DNA of 64,000 nt from NCBI RefSeq assembly GCF_004122095.1, contig NZ_SAWZ01000002.1:1-64000 (forward strand), read 5' to 3'. This DNA is from Pseudoxanthomonas composti. Lineage in GTDB: Bacteria; Pseudomonadota; Gammaproteobacteria; Xanthomonadales; Xanthomonadaceae. The notes beneath the pieces are model-generated. The model ran no database searches. It worked only from the letters and a program-made list of their open reading frames with translations, and was not told where the DNA came from. The first letter of the stretch is position 1; the number at the start of each line of letters is the position of its first letter. The position numbers and the translations under genes are program-made. Of the stretch, positions 52,702 through 60,961 are shown piece after piece.

Positions 52702-53115
52702 ATGCACGCCCTGGGCCGTTGGATGCTGTTGTTGGCGCTGGGGCTGTCCTCGCCCATCTGGGCAGGACCGCAGAGCTCGGCGCCTCAGCCCGCCGCGGGC
52801 GAAAGCCCTCCCGTGCAGGATGAGGCCTCGCAGGCGCTGGCCCGCAAGTTAGCGCGCACCACCAGTTCGCCACCTCCGTCGGATCGTTGTTTCGCCCAGT
52901 GTCAGCGTGGCAGGCGTGAGTGCGTGGTGGCGCCGTCCATCAGCGACTCGGCGTGCAGGAGTCGCCTGGCGCCGCGCGGGAAGTCATGCCAGACCCTGGG
53001 CGATCCGGCCGCACGCAACAACTGCCTGTCCGAGACCCTCAGCTGCCAGACGCGGGGCAATGTGGACACCTGCGAGGCGCGCCTGCGAAGCTGCCTGGCC
53101 GCCTGTACCCCCTAG
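52702..53115 (+). CDS. small secreted cysteine-rich protein
   Basis: 137 residues, no family recognised. Signal peptide (MHALGRWMLLLALGLSSPIWAG), a Pro/Ser/Ala-rich linker (about 23-62), then a domain of about 70 residues with ten cysteines arranged in pairs (CFAQC, EC, AC, SC, NC, SC, TC, SCLAAC), suggesting a disulfide-rich fold. GGGAG precedes ATG 52702. Likely periplasmic or secreted. It lies 16 bp before the GST gene and may share its transcript. Confidence 0.72.
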   Translation: MHALGRWMLLLALGLSSPIWAGPQSSAPQPAAGESPPVQDEASQALARKLARTTSSPPPSDRCFAQCQRGRRECVVAPSISDSACRSRLAPRGKSCQTLGDPAARNNCLSETLSCQTRGNVDTCEARLRSCLAACTP

Positions 53116-53131
53116 ACCTTCCGGAGCCCCC

Positions 53132-53767
53132 ATGTCCGTCACCTTGTACGGTTCCCCCAGCACCGCCGCGCTGGTCGTGCACTGGCTGCTGATCGAGTTG
53201 CAGATCGAGCACGAGTTGGTCCAGCTGGATTTCGAAAGGCAGGAGCACAAAACCCCGGCGTACCTGGCGCTCAACCCGCAAGGGCGCGTGCCCACGCTGC
53301 TCCTGGACGGCCAGGTGCTGACCGAATCGGCCGCCATCGCCCTGCACCTGGCCGATCTGCATCCTCAGGCCGACCTGGCCCCGGCGCCGGGCACGCCGGA
53401 ACGGGCGGCCTACTACCGCTGGATGTTCTTCTGCGCCTACACGCTGATGCCGGCCTACCGCGACTGGTTCTACCCGCATGAGCCGGCCGGTGCGGACCAG
53501 GCCGAGGCGGTGCGGACCAGCGCGCGCGCCTTCCTGGAGAAGGCCTGGCAGGAAGTGGATGCCCATCTCTCGACCCATGGCCCCTACCTGTTGGGCGAGC
53601 AGCGCAGCGCGGCCGATTTCGTGCTGACCATGCTGATGCGTTGGTCGCGCAACATGCCGCGCCCGACCGACACCTGGCCGGCCCTGCATCGGCACGCCAA
53701 GCTGATGAAGGCGCTGCCCAGCTTCGCCGAGGTCTATCGCCGCGAAGGCCTGACCGACTGGACCTGA
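53132..53767 (+). CDS. glutathione S-transferase family protein
   Basis: 211 residues: thioredoxin-like N-terminal domain (MSVTLYGSPSTAALVVHWLLIE, with NPQGRVPTLLLDG and TESAAIALHLADLHP for glutathione binding) and an all-helical C-terminal domain (LLGEQRSAADFVLTMLMRW). Substrate unknown. ATG 53132 follows GGAGCCCC. Convergent with the fatty acid hydroxylase, separated by a REP-like hairpin. Confidence 0.9.
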   Translation: MSVTLYGSPSTAALVVHWLLIELQIEHELVQLDFERQEHKTPAYLALNPQGRVPTLLLDGQVLTESAAIALHLADLHPQADLAPAPGTPERAAYYRWMFFCAYTLMPAYRDWFYPHEPAGADQAEAVRTSARAFLEKAWQEVDAHLSTHGPYLLGEQRSAADFVLTMLMRWSRNMPRPTDTWPALHRHAKLMKALPSFAEVYRREGLTDWT

Positions 53768-53793
53768 GCCACCGACGCGTAACCCGGGCCGCC

Positions 53794-53879
53794 CTGTGGC
53801 AGCGGCTTCTGTGGGAGCCGCTTCTGTGGGAGCGGCTTTAGCCGCGAAGGGGCGTTACTAGGAACGCCCCTTCGCGGCT
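53794..53879. repeat. REP-like element: three 15-bp tandem units and a perfect 17-bp hairpin
   Basis: CTGTGGCAGCGGCTT, CTGTGGGAGCCGCTT and CTGTGGGAGCGGCTT (53794-53808, 53809-53823, 53824-53838) repeat with a 15-bp period. They run into a perfect 17-bp inverted repeat (53840-53856 with 53863-53879, loop ACTAGG). The GTGGGAGCGGCTT...AGCCGCGAAGG core is a common REP sequence in Pseudomonas and Xanthomonadaceae. It lies between two convergent genes. Confidence 0.85.
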
Positions 53880-53922
53880 GATGTCCCGGGGCCTATTGAA
53901 AGAAGCTCCCGGCCCGCGCCAT

Positions 53923-55050
53923 TCAATCCACGTACTCATCGTATTTTCGACCGCGCTGGAACGGCATCAGGTGCTGCTTCAGCAGCCCGCGCGGCACCGT
54001 CTCCAGATTCATCACCCCGTACTCCTCCGGCCAGTCGGTGCGCTTGGGCGGCAGCTTGAAGGTGCCCATCAGCATGTCCACCAGCGGCAGGTGGATGGCG
54101 TAGTTCACGTCCAGGTAGTCCTTGTGCCGGGCGTGATGCCAGTGGTGGTAGCGCGGCAGCACCAGCACGTATTCCAGCCAGCCGAAGCGTACGCCCAGGT
54201 TGGCATGGGCCAGCACCGCCTGCAGGCCGACCAGGATCACGTAGGCATTGACCGCCGATGGCGAAAACCCCAGCACCAGCAGCGGCAGCAGCACCACGCT
54301 GCGCGTCAGGACGATCTCCACCACGTGGATGCGCGAGCCAGCCAACCAGTCCATCTGCCGGCTGGAGTGATGCACCGCGTGGAAGCGCCAGAGCCAGGGC
54401 ACGTTGTGATACGCACGGTGCAGCAAGGCCTGGGCCAGGTCGGCCACGAACACCGCCAGCAGGAACTGCGCCCACACCGGCAGCGACTGAATCGAGGCCT
54501 TCAGGCCAGGAAAGGCTGCCAGTCCGGCGATGGTGGAGGTCGAGGCCGTCACCAGGATCAGGATGAACTGCACCAGCACGTGGCTCATGAAGAAGTAGCC
54601 CACGTCGGTGCGCCAGCCGGGGCGCAGCGGCGAGAGCCGGTGCTGGCCCAGGTAGCGTTCCAGCGGCACGAACACCAGCGCCGAGAAGAACAGCGAGATC
54701 ACGAACCAGTCCAGCCCGAGCGAGTAGGGCGTCTGGCCGATGGCATCGAACTGCACGTTGGTGCCGCCCAGCAGCACGGCCAGGGTGGCGCTGCCCACCC
54801 CGACCAGGGCGATGCGCTTGTTGCGGTCGCGCAGGATGGCCAGCGTCCCGAGGATGAAGGCCGCGCTCAGCCCGGCCAGCAGCAGGTGCCGCGCGAACTG
54901 TTCGCTGTAGACGGCGCGGAACTCCTTGCTGGTCAGCAGTTCCGGGAAGTGGAAGCAGGCGACGGCCAGCAGGCTCAGCACGCCCAGCAGCGCAGCCGCA
55001 TAGGCGAAGAACGAGCGTCGAACGCGCGCCGAAGGCAGGGAGGCGGCCAT
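53923..55050 (-). CDS. fatty acid hydroxylase/sterol desaturase-family membrane protein
   Basis: 375 residues, about seven hydrophobic segments, with the three-histidine-box di-iron signature HRAYH, HAVHHS and HHWHH plus a further HARH. The family hydroxylates or desaturates lipids using oxygen. An N-terminal membrane extension of about 120 residues precedes the catalytic domain. ATG 55050 gives MAASLPSARVRRSFF. Lipid enzymes are next door (cardiolipin synthase, phospholipase A1). Confidence 0.88.
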   Translation of the reverse strand: MAASLPSARVRRSFFAYAAALLGVLSLLAVACFHFPELLTSKEFRAVYSEQFARHLLLAGLSAAFILGTLAILRDRNKRIALVGVGSATLAVLLGGTNVQFDAIGQTPYSLGLDWFVISLFFSALVFVPLERYLGQHRLSPLRPGWRTDVGYFFMSHVLVQFILILVTASTSTIAGLAAFPGLKASIQSLPVWAQFLLAVFVADLAQALLHRAYHNVPWLWRFHAVHHSSRQMDWLAGSRIHVVEIVLTRSVVLLPLLVLGFSPSAVNAYVILVGLQAVLAHANLGVRFGWLEYVLVLPRYHHWHHARHKDYLDVNYAIHLPLVDMLMGTFKLPPKRTDWPEEYGVMNLETVPRGLLKQHLMPFQRGRKYDEYVD

Positions 55051-55124
55051 GACACGATCCTTGTAGTGGGGCGGGCGCCGGCGATGGTACGCCACCAGGC
55101 GCATGTCTTGCGCTGCCTGCGGGG

Positions 55125-55493
55125 TCAGGGCAGCAGCGCGTCCACTCGTTCAGGCGGCCGGCACAGGCGCACGCCGCGCGGCGTGAACACCAGGGGGCGG
55201 TTGATCAGGATCGGATGCGCCAGCATGGCCTGGATCAGCTGCGCCTGGTCCGCATCCTGCAGCCCAAGCTCGGCGAACACCGCCTCCTTGCTGCGCACCA
55301 GCTCGCGCGCGTCCAGACCCGCATCGGCCAGCACCTTCCGCAGCGTGGCCTCGTCCGGCGGGTCGGCCAGATAGTCCACCACAGTTGGCTCGATCCCGGC
55401 ATCGCGGATGCGCTGCAGCGCCCCGCGCGAGTTGCCGCAGCGCGGGTTGTGCCAGATCGTCACCGGGAACGGGTGCGCAGCCCCCTGCGCCAT
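55125..55493 (-). CDS. ArsC/Spx-like arsenate reductase-family protein (YfgD type)
   Basis: 122 residues with the redox C19 in HNPRCGNSRGAL and the NRPLVFTPRGVRLCRPPE C-terminal motif, typical of the YfgD branch of glutaredoxin-linked arsenate reductases; no ars operon is present, so arsenate is not assured as substrate. ATG 55493 overlaps the phospholipase stop by one base (TGATG), so it is the third gene of a coupled cls-pldA unit. Confidence 0.88.
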   Translation of the reverse strand: MAQGAAHPFPVTIWHNPRCGNSRGALQRIRDAGIEPTVVDYLADPPDEATLRKVLADAGLDARELVRSKEAVFAELGLQDADQAQLIQAMLAHPILINRPLVFTPRGVRLCRPPERVDALLP

Positions 55494-56635
55494 CAGAACC
55501 ACTCCAGCAGCGACACGCCCAGGCCGATGTAGGTGGCCTTGTGGTTGTAGTCGATCATGCTCTCGCCATAGCCGTGGAAGACCTCCAGGTGCCCGCGCAG
55601 GTTGCGGTCGATGGGAAAGCCCCAGGCCAGCTGCACCGCACCGTGGGACTCATCGCCGCCGCGCAGCGAATGCCGGCCCAGCAGCGACAGCTCATGCCCA
55701 CCCTTGCTGTAGACCAGCAGGGCATCGCCGCGGCCCATGTAGTTCTCGATATCCGGATTGTCGTCGTCGTTGCCATCGGGGATGCGCCACCACGGGCGCA
55801 CCACGAAGGCCCAGTTCTCACGGTCCAGCCCGGCCGACAGGATCACCCGGTTCCAGCTGCGCGAAAGCGGGTCGCCGCGGCCGTTGGACTGGTGATTGAG
55901 GCTGATGCCGGTCATGCGGCCATGCCAGCCGCCGAGCGAATAGTTGTTGCGGAACACCAGCATCACTTCCGGCTCGTAGTTTGTCTCGCGGAACGGCCGG
56001 GAGGCCTCGCCGTTGTAGACCTGCCAGCGCGAGCTCTGGGTATACCCGCCCCAGATATCGCCGTTGTCGCCGAAGAGGTTCTCCACGAACTTGGTCTTGA
56101 AGCTGATCTGAAACTTGGCCTCCTCGCGCTGCAGGTCCTGCGGCGTGGTGACGGTATTGTCCGGATTGGGCGAGGACGGGGTGTTGTTGATGTCGCTGGT
56201 CCAGAACATCGGCAGCAGGTAGGTCGGCTTGTAGGCGCGCATCTGGAACACGCCCAGCTTGGAGTCCTTGGCCAGCTCCCAGCGGCTGTCCAGCAGCGAG
56301 CCCTTGCCGGCGTTGGCCTCCACGTCCAGCTCGTGCGCGTACAGCGCGCCCTGGCGCCTGGTCGTGGCGGCCGAGGCTGCCTCCGCGGCGCTCTGATCGA
56401 GCGCGCGCTTGCGCTCGGCGGCCTGCGCCGCGGCGGTGTCGGCCGCCTCGGTGCTGCTGGGCGCGCGATTGAAGGCGGTGTCGTAGCAGGTCAGGCGCGC
56501 GGCGTCGGCCTGGATCGCCAGGCAGGCCTCGGGCGTGGCCGGCTTGGGCATGGCGTCCTGGGCCTGCGCCGCGCAGGCCAAGCCCAGCGCGGTGGCCAAC
56601 AGGCTGAAGGTCGGAAAGAGGGCGTGTGCGTTCAT
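55493..56635 (-). CDS. pldA: outer membrane phospholipase A1
   Basis: 380 residues. Signal peptide to about residue 26, an unusual Ala/Glu-rich segment (about 30-100), then a 12-strand barrel with catalytic H248 and S250 (LNHQSNGRG) and N262 (SWNR), the OMPLA triad. It degrades phospholipids mislocalised to the outer leaflet. The start overlaps the cardiolipin synthase stop by four bases and its stop overlaps the ArsC-like gene, so all three are probably one transcript. Confidence 0.94.
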   Translation of the reverse strand: MNAHALFPTFSLLATALGLACAAQAQDAMPKPATPEACLAIQADAARLTCYDTAFNRAPSSTEAADTAAAQAAERKRALDQSAAEAASAATTRRQGALYAHELDVEANAGKGSLLDSRWELAKDSKLGVFQMRAYKPTYLLPMFWTSDINNTPSSPNPDNTVTTPQDLQREEAKFQISFKTKFVENLFGDNGDIWGGYTQSSRWQVYNGEASRPFRETNYEPEVMLVFRNNYSLGGWHGRMTGISLNHQSNGRGDPLSRSWNRVILSAGLDRENWAFVVRPWWRIPDGNDDDNPDIENYMGRGDALLVYSKGGHELSLLGRHSLRGGDESHGAVQLAWGFPIDRNLRGHLEVFHGYGESMIDYNHKATYIGLGVSLLEWF

Positions 56636-57897
56636 ACCTGGGACTTGAAGGGAAGGATGAAGGTCTCGGCCAGTTTCTCTCGCATCGGCCGCTGCCGCCA
56701 GCGCTCGTACGTGTACGGCTGGGCCTGGGCCATGTCCGCCTCGAACACCTCGGTCATCTGCCGGGCCATGGCGCGGTCGTACATGTTCAGGCTGGCCTCG
56801 TCGTTGAGGCGGAACGAGCGGATGTCGAAGTTGGTCGAGCCCACCGAGACCAGGTAACCATCGATGATCAGCAGCTTGGTGTGCAGCATTGTGGGCTGGT
56901 ATTCGTGGATCTGGATGCCCGCCTCCAGCAGCGGCCCCCAGCTGGCGCGCGAGGCCAGCCGCACCGACAGCGAATCGATGTGCTTGCCGGGCAGCAGCAC
57001 CCGGATCTGCACGCCGCGGTCGCGCGCCTGCAGCAGCGCCTCGGTGATCAGCGCGTCCGGCACGAAGTAGGCCGCGGCCAGGTCGATCTGCCTGCACGCC
57101 GCGGCGATGGCCAGCAGGTACATCAGGTGCATGCTCTCGCTGCCGCCGGCCGGTGAAGCCAGGAACAGGTGCGCGTCGGTCTCTCCGGCCGGTTCCAGCC
57201 GCGGAAAGTAAGTGTGGCCGTTGAGCACGCGGCCGGTGGTCTTGATCCAGTTGTCGTTGAAGGCGGCCTGCACCTGCGCCACCACCGGGCCCTCGATGCG
57301 GTAGTGGCTGTCGCGCCAATGGTCCGGGTCCTGGGCATGGCCCATCCACTGGTCGGCCACGCCCACGCCACCGGTGAAGCCGATGCGTCCGTCCACCACC
57401 AGTAGCTTGCGGTGGGTCCGGTTGTTGACGCGGCCGATGTTGTACCACCGGAGCGGGCGATAGCGGTGCACCTGCACGCCGGAGCTTTCCATGGCCCGCA
57501 TGAGGGTCGTGTCCATCTTCAGGCTGCCGCCCCAGTCGATGGTGACGTTGACGATCACCCCGGCCTTGGCCCGCTCGCACAGCGCATCGCTGAACTCGCG
57601 GCCGATGTCGCCGGACCAGTAGATGTAGGTCTCGAAGGCGATGGTGTGCTGCGCGCCGCGGATGGCGGCCAGCATCGCCGGGAAAATCTGCTCGCCGTTG
57701 TGCAACGGCTCCACGCGATTGCCCGGCAGGACCGCAGGACCCAGCAGCACCGACATCTCGCGCTTGAACTGTGGGTCCTCCACCCCGTGGCGGTGGGTGG
57801 GGATGTGCTGGAGCTTCTTCTCCGGCGTGGTGAAGTTCATCGCCACCAGCACGATCAGCAGGGTCGCCGCGACTGCGCCCACCACGATCCAGACCAT
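56632..57897 (-). CDS. cls: cardiolipin synthase-like phospholipase D
   Basis: 421 residues. One N-terminal membrane anchor (about 2-22) and two HKD motifs, H162-R-K164-x4-D169 and H339-T-K341-x4-D346, as in ClsB/ClsC-type enzymes. It joins phosphatidylglycerol (or PE) units to cardiolipin. ATG 57897 starts MVWIVVGAVAATLL. It is the first gene of a coupled cls-pldA-arsC-like operon. Confidence 0.92.
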   Translation of the reverse strand: MVWIVVGAVAATLLIVLVAMNFTTPEKKLQHIPTHRHGVEDPQFKREMSVLLGPAVLPGNRVEPLHNGEQIFPAMLAAIRGAQHTIAFETYIYWSGDIGREFSDALCERAKAGVIVNVTIDWGGSLKMDTTLMRAMESSGVQVHRYRPLRWYNIGRVNNRTHRKLLVVDGRIGFTGGVGVADQWMGHAQDPDHWRDSHYRIEGPVVAQVQAAFNDNWIKTTGRVLNGHTYFPRLEPAGETDAHLFLASPAGGSESMHLMYLLAIAAACRQIDLAAAYFVPDALITEALLQARDRGVQIRVLLPGKHIDSLSVRLASRASWGPLLEAGIQIHEYQPTMLHTKLLIIDGYLVSVGSTNFDIRSFRLNDEASLNMYDRAMARQMTEVFEADMAQAQPYTYERWRQRPMREKLAETFILPFKSQV

Positions 57898-57976
57898 GCG
57901 TTACGTCCTTCGTTCGAGCTTCCCCGTCAAGAGAACAAGTGTGAACAGGCGGGCGTGAAGGGCGGTGAAGGCGCCG

Positions 57977-58462
57977 CTACAGGAACCAGGCCAGCAGGAA
58001 CCACCCCAGCATCGCAAAACCCAGGCCCAGCTTGAGCACCATGCCCACCACCATGCCGATCCAGGTGGCCAGGCCGACCCGCGCAGCCAGGTTCAGCTTT
58101 TTTCCGTGCCAAAGCTCACCCAGCAGCGCGCCAAGGAAGGGCCCGGCGACGATGCCGATCGGCCCGAAGAACAGGCCTGCCACCGTGCCCAGGGCCGCGC
58201 CGACCAGGGCCTTGCGGCTGGCGCCGACGCGTCGGGCGCCCATGACGGAAGACAGGATGTCCACCACCACCGACAGCGCGGTCATGACCCCAAGCACCAC
58301 CAGGCTGACCCAGCCCACACGCGCGAAACCGTCCAGCCAGGCGGCCAGCAGCATGCCCAAAAACGTGACCGGCAGGCCAGGCAGGACCGGCAGGATGATT
58401 CCCGCGATTCCGACCACCATCAATACGGCCGCGAATATGTAACCGACCACCTCCAAATCCAT
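57977..58462 (-). CDS. DUF456 family membrane protein
   Basis: 161 residues, mostly hydrophobic, with the glycine-rich repeats VGIAGIILPVLPGLPVTFLGML and GLFFGPIGIVAGPFLGALLGEL of DUF456. Function unknown. AAGGAATTATTA precedes ATG 58462. The 222-bp gap to the divergent cold-shock gene (58463-58684) carries the promoters for both but no strong consensus is visible. Confidence 0.88.
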   Translation of the reverse strand: MDLEVVGYIFAAVLMVVGIAGIILPVLPGLPVTFLGMLLAAWLDGFARVGWVSLVVLGVMTALSVVVDILSSVMGARRVGASRKALVGAALGTVAGLFFGPIGIVAGPFLGALLGELWHGKKLNLAARVGLATWIGMVVGMVLKLGLGFAMLGWFLLAWFL

Positions 58463-58684
58463 TAATAATTCCTTTAAATTCAGTGGCTTGTGCGCGCCCG
58501 GTTAATCGTTGCAATTTGTCTGACAGCGCGCTAGTGTTCGGTCTGCTGTCGTTGCCAAGGTCACCGAGAATCGTGGCCTGATGCGGTAGATCGATGATCC
58601 GCTACATCGCAGTACCTCGCTTGCTCCTTGCAACCAGCCGCCGTCCCCCAGGCGTTCAACCACCCGTTCCAAGGAGATGTACAG

Positions 58685-58894
58685 ATGTCCGATCGCGAGC
58701 AAGGTACCGTCAAGTGGTTCAATGACGCCAAAGGCTTTGGTTTCATCAGCCGCGAGAATGGCGAGGACGTGTTCGTCCACTTCCGCGCCATCCAGACCCA
58801 GGGCTTCAAGAGCCTCAAGGAAGGCCAGAAGGTGAGCTTCACCGTCGTGCAGGGCCAGAAGGGCCTGCAGGCGGACGCTGTCCAGCCAGTCTGA
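58685..58894 (+). CDS. cold-shock domain protein
   Basis: 69-residue single OB-fold RNA chaperone with RNP1 KGFGFIS and RNP2 VFVHF. AAGGAG (58671-58676) lies 8 bases before ATG 58685. It has a long untranslated leader, as usual for CspA-family mRNAs. A bidirectional terminator follows. Confidence 0.95.
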   Translation: MSDREQGTVKWFNDAKGFGFISRENGEDVFVHFRAIQTQGFKSLKEGQKVSFTVVQGQKGLQADAVQPV

Positions 58895-58935
58895 GCCATC
58901 CATACCGGGCGCGGACCCCTGACTGCAAACGGTAG

Positions 58936-58964
58936 AAAAGCCCGGCCTTGGCCGGGCTTTTTTT
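58936..58964 (+). terminator. bidirectional rho-independent terminator
   Basis: An 11-12-bp stem (about 58936-58947 with 58950-58961) is followed by a run of seven T (58958-58964). On the minus strand the same stem is followed by TTTT, so it can also end the convergent glycine-zipper gene. Confidence 0.92.
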
Positions 58965-59001
58965 GTCGCAAACGAACGCCGAGATAATGCGCCTTACGCC
59001 A

Positions 59002-59469
59002 TCAGCGCAGAATCACCCGGCCGTTCACCACGCGCACATAGGTATTTTCGCGAATGCCGGCGAGGTCACGCTGGTTGATCACCACGGTGCGGCCATTGTC
59101 CATCTGCACATGGATATCGTAGGTGTCGCCGGTCACGCGCTTCTGGATGGCGTTGCCCGCCACCGCGCCGCCCACGGCTCCCGCCGCGGCCGAGACGTTC
59201 TGGTTGCCCTTGCTGCCGCCGGTCTTGTCGGAGATCTCGTGGCCCGCCACCGCGCCGACGATGCCGCCGAGGATGGCGCCGGTGGCCGACGGCGCGGTGC
59301 GGCCGGAGGGCACCGTGTCGATACGCGTGACCAGGCCGCAGTCGGCGCATCCCCGTGAGGAGTAACCCGGGGCCGGGTTGGAGTATCCATAGCCGCCGCT
59401 GGGTGCGGTAGCGCAGCCGGTGACACCGACGACGGTGATCAGGGCGGCCAATGCGATGCGCTTGTTCAT
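59002..59469 (-). CDS. glycine-zipper outer membrane lipoprotein (SlyB/Pcp-like)
   Basis: 155 residues. Lipoprotein signal with VTGC lipobox (C19), then a glycine-zipper 2TM domain (GAILGGIVGAVAGHEI, AAAGAVGGAVAGNAIQ) and a small C-terminal beta domain (YDIHVQMDNGRTVVINQ). GGAGATTGCA precedes ATG 59469. Such proteins stabilise the outer membrane. A second glycine-zipper protein is at 62124. Confidence 0.9.
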   Translation of the reverse strand: MNKRIALAALITVVGVTGCATAPSGGYGYSNPAPGYSSRGCADCGLVTRIDTVPSGRTAPSATGAILGGIVGAVAGHEISDKTGGSKGNQNVSAAAGAVGGAVAGNAIQKRVTGDTYDIHVQMDNGRTVVINQRDLAGIRENTYVRVVNGRVILR

Positions 59470-59614
59470 TGCAATCTCCGTGGGCTGGTGGCCCGCTACG
59501 ATGGGATGCAGCCCGACGGGGCTGCGTGTCCCGGATCGTGTTGCGTGTGCAATGAACTACGCGTCAACCGGCCGCGGCTGACACCGGATGCGAGGACGCG
59601 GTGTTGCCGGCAAT

Positions 59615-60031
59615 TCAGCCAGCAAAGTCCTGGTGGCATGCCTGGCAGGCCTCGCCGATCTTGCGGTTGGCCGCCTCGATATCGCCGCACGTGCCCGGGG
59701 CGGCGGCGATGGCCGTGTCCAGCGTGCCGCGCAGCTTGCTGGCGTGCGCGCTGAAGCGGCTGTCCTCGGCCAGGTCGGGGAATGCGGTTTCCAGGTCGTT
59801 GCCCATCGCACGCAGGGACTGCAGGCGCGGCAACGCATCGCTGGTGGTGCAGCGGTTCTGGGTCACGCGCTGCTTCAGCAGGTCGGTCTGCTTGGCCATC
59901 ACCTGCATCACGCTGTCGGGGAACGGGTCGCGTCGCGCCTGCAAGGCGCGCATGGACACCACGGTCAGCACGATGCCGACCACCAGGCCAAAGATGAAGA
60001 GAAAGAGATAGCGGCTGGCGTTGCTCTGCAT
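59615..60031 (-). CDS. membrane-anchored class II cytochrome c-like protein
   Basis: 138 residues. An N-terminal membrane anchor (about 7-27) followed by a helical region with one CxxCH haem motif near the C-terminus (C129, C132, H133), the position typical of cytochrome c'-type four-helix proteins. Further cysteines (about C60 and C113) may form a disulfide. It needs the Ccm system encoded in the same window for haem attachment. Partner unknown. Confidence 0.78.
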   Translation of the reverse strand: MQSNASRYLFLFIFGLVVGIVLTVVSMRALQARRDPFPDSVMQVMAKQTDLLKQRVTQNRCTTSDALPRLQSLRAMGNDLETAFPDLAEDSRFSAHASKLRGTLDTAIAAAPGTCGDIEAANRKIGEACQACHQDFAG

Positions 60032-60121
60032 GGACCTGGCTCCGGGCGGGGTGGGTGATGGTGCAGGGTGGGGCGTCTACACTATGCATTCTTCGCCATC
60101 GCCTGCCGCGCACTGCCTGAG

Positions 60122-60955
60122 ATGTCCGCCGATCTTGAACGCTTCGCTGGTATCGACCGCCTGTACGGACAGGGCACGGTCGATGGCTTCTCGCGCGCCC
60201 GGGTCGCCGTGGTCGGCATGGGCGGGGTGGGCTCCTGGGTGGTGGAGGCCCTGGCGCGCACCGGCATCGGCCACCTGACGCTGATCGACGCCGACGACAT
60301 CTGCGTCTCCAACACCAACCGGCAGTTGCCGGCCCTGGCTGGGCAATACGGCCGCAACAAGGCCAAGGCCATGGCCGAGCGCTGCCTGGCGATCAACCCG
60401 GCCATTGAGGTCGATGCGGTCGAAGCCTTCCTGTCCGCTTCCAACCTGGAGGCACTGCTGGACCGGCAGTTCGATCTGGTCATCGACGCCTGCGACAGTT
60501 TCCGGGTCAAGGTCGAGGCCATCGTCTGGTGCCGCCGTCGCAAGCTGCCGGTGATCACCGTGGGCGCGGCGGGCGGACGCACCGACCCGACCCAGGTTCG
60601 CGTGCGCGACCTGTCGCGCACAGAGCATGATGCGATGCTGGCATTGATCCGCAAGAAGCTGCGCGCCGAGTTCAACTTTCCCAAGAACCCGCAGCGCTAC
60701 TTCGGCGTCTCGGCGATCTATTCGCTGGAGAACGTGCAGTATCCCCAGGCCGACGGCACGGTCTGCGGCATCCGCCCGCAGCTCGGCGCCGATGCCGCGC
60801 TCAAGCTGGATTGCGGGGCGGGGCTGGGCGCTGCCACCCACATCACCGGCGCCTTCGCTTTCGCCGCCGTCGGCAAGGCGCTGGAGATCCTGCGCAACAA
60901 GCGCCGGGCTGCGTCGTCCGCCGTGTCGGCGCCACTGGAAGTCGAGGCGAGTTGA
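60122..60955 (+). CDS. tcdA: tRNA threonylcarbamoyladenosine dehydratase
   Basis: 277-residue E1-like enzyme that cyclises t6A37 of tRNA to ct6A using ATP. Glycine motif GMGGVGSW (32-39), D in TLIDADDIC, and the NTNRQLPAL and CDSFRVK segments of the TcdA/CsdL family. ATG 60122 gives MSADLERFAGIDRLYG. TACACT (60078-60083) is a -10 candidate. Convergent with tatD. Confidence 0.94.
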   Translation: MSADLERFAGIDRLYGQGTVDGFSRARVAVVGMGGVGSWVVEALARTGIGHLTLIDADDICVSNTNRQLPALAGQYGRNKAKAMAERCLAINPAIEVDAVEAFLSASNLEALLDRQFDLVIDACDSFRVKVEAIVWCRRRKLPVITVGAAGGRTDPTQVRVRDLSRTEHDAMLALIRKKLRAEFNFPKNPQRYFGVSAIYSLENVQYPQADGTVCGIRPQLGADAALKLDCGAGLGAATHITGAFAFAAVGKALEILRNKRRAASSAVSAPLEVEAS

Positions 60956-60961
60956 GCCGCT

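Noticed and set aside
55125-55493. Arsenic resistance gene
   Set aside because: The HNPRCGNSR motif is ArsC-like, but no arsR, arsB or acr3 is present and the gene is coupled to lipid enzymes, so arsenate reduction is not assumed.
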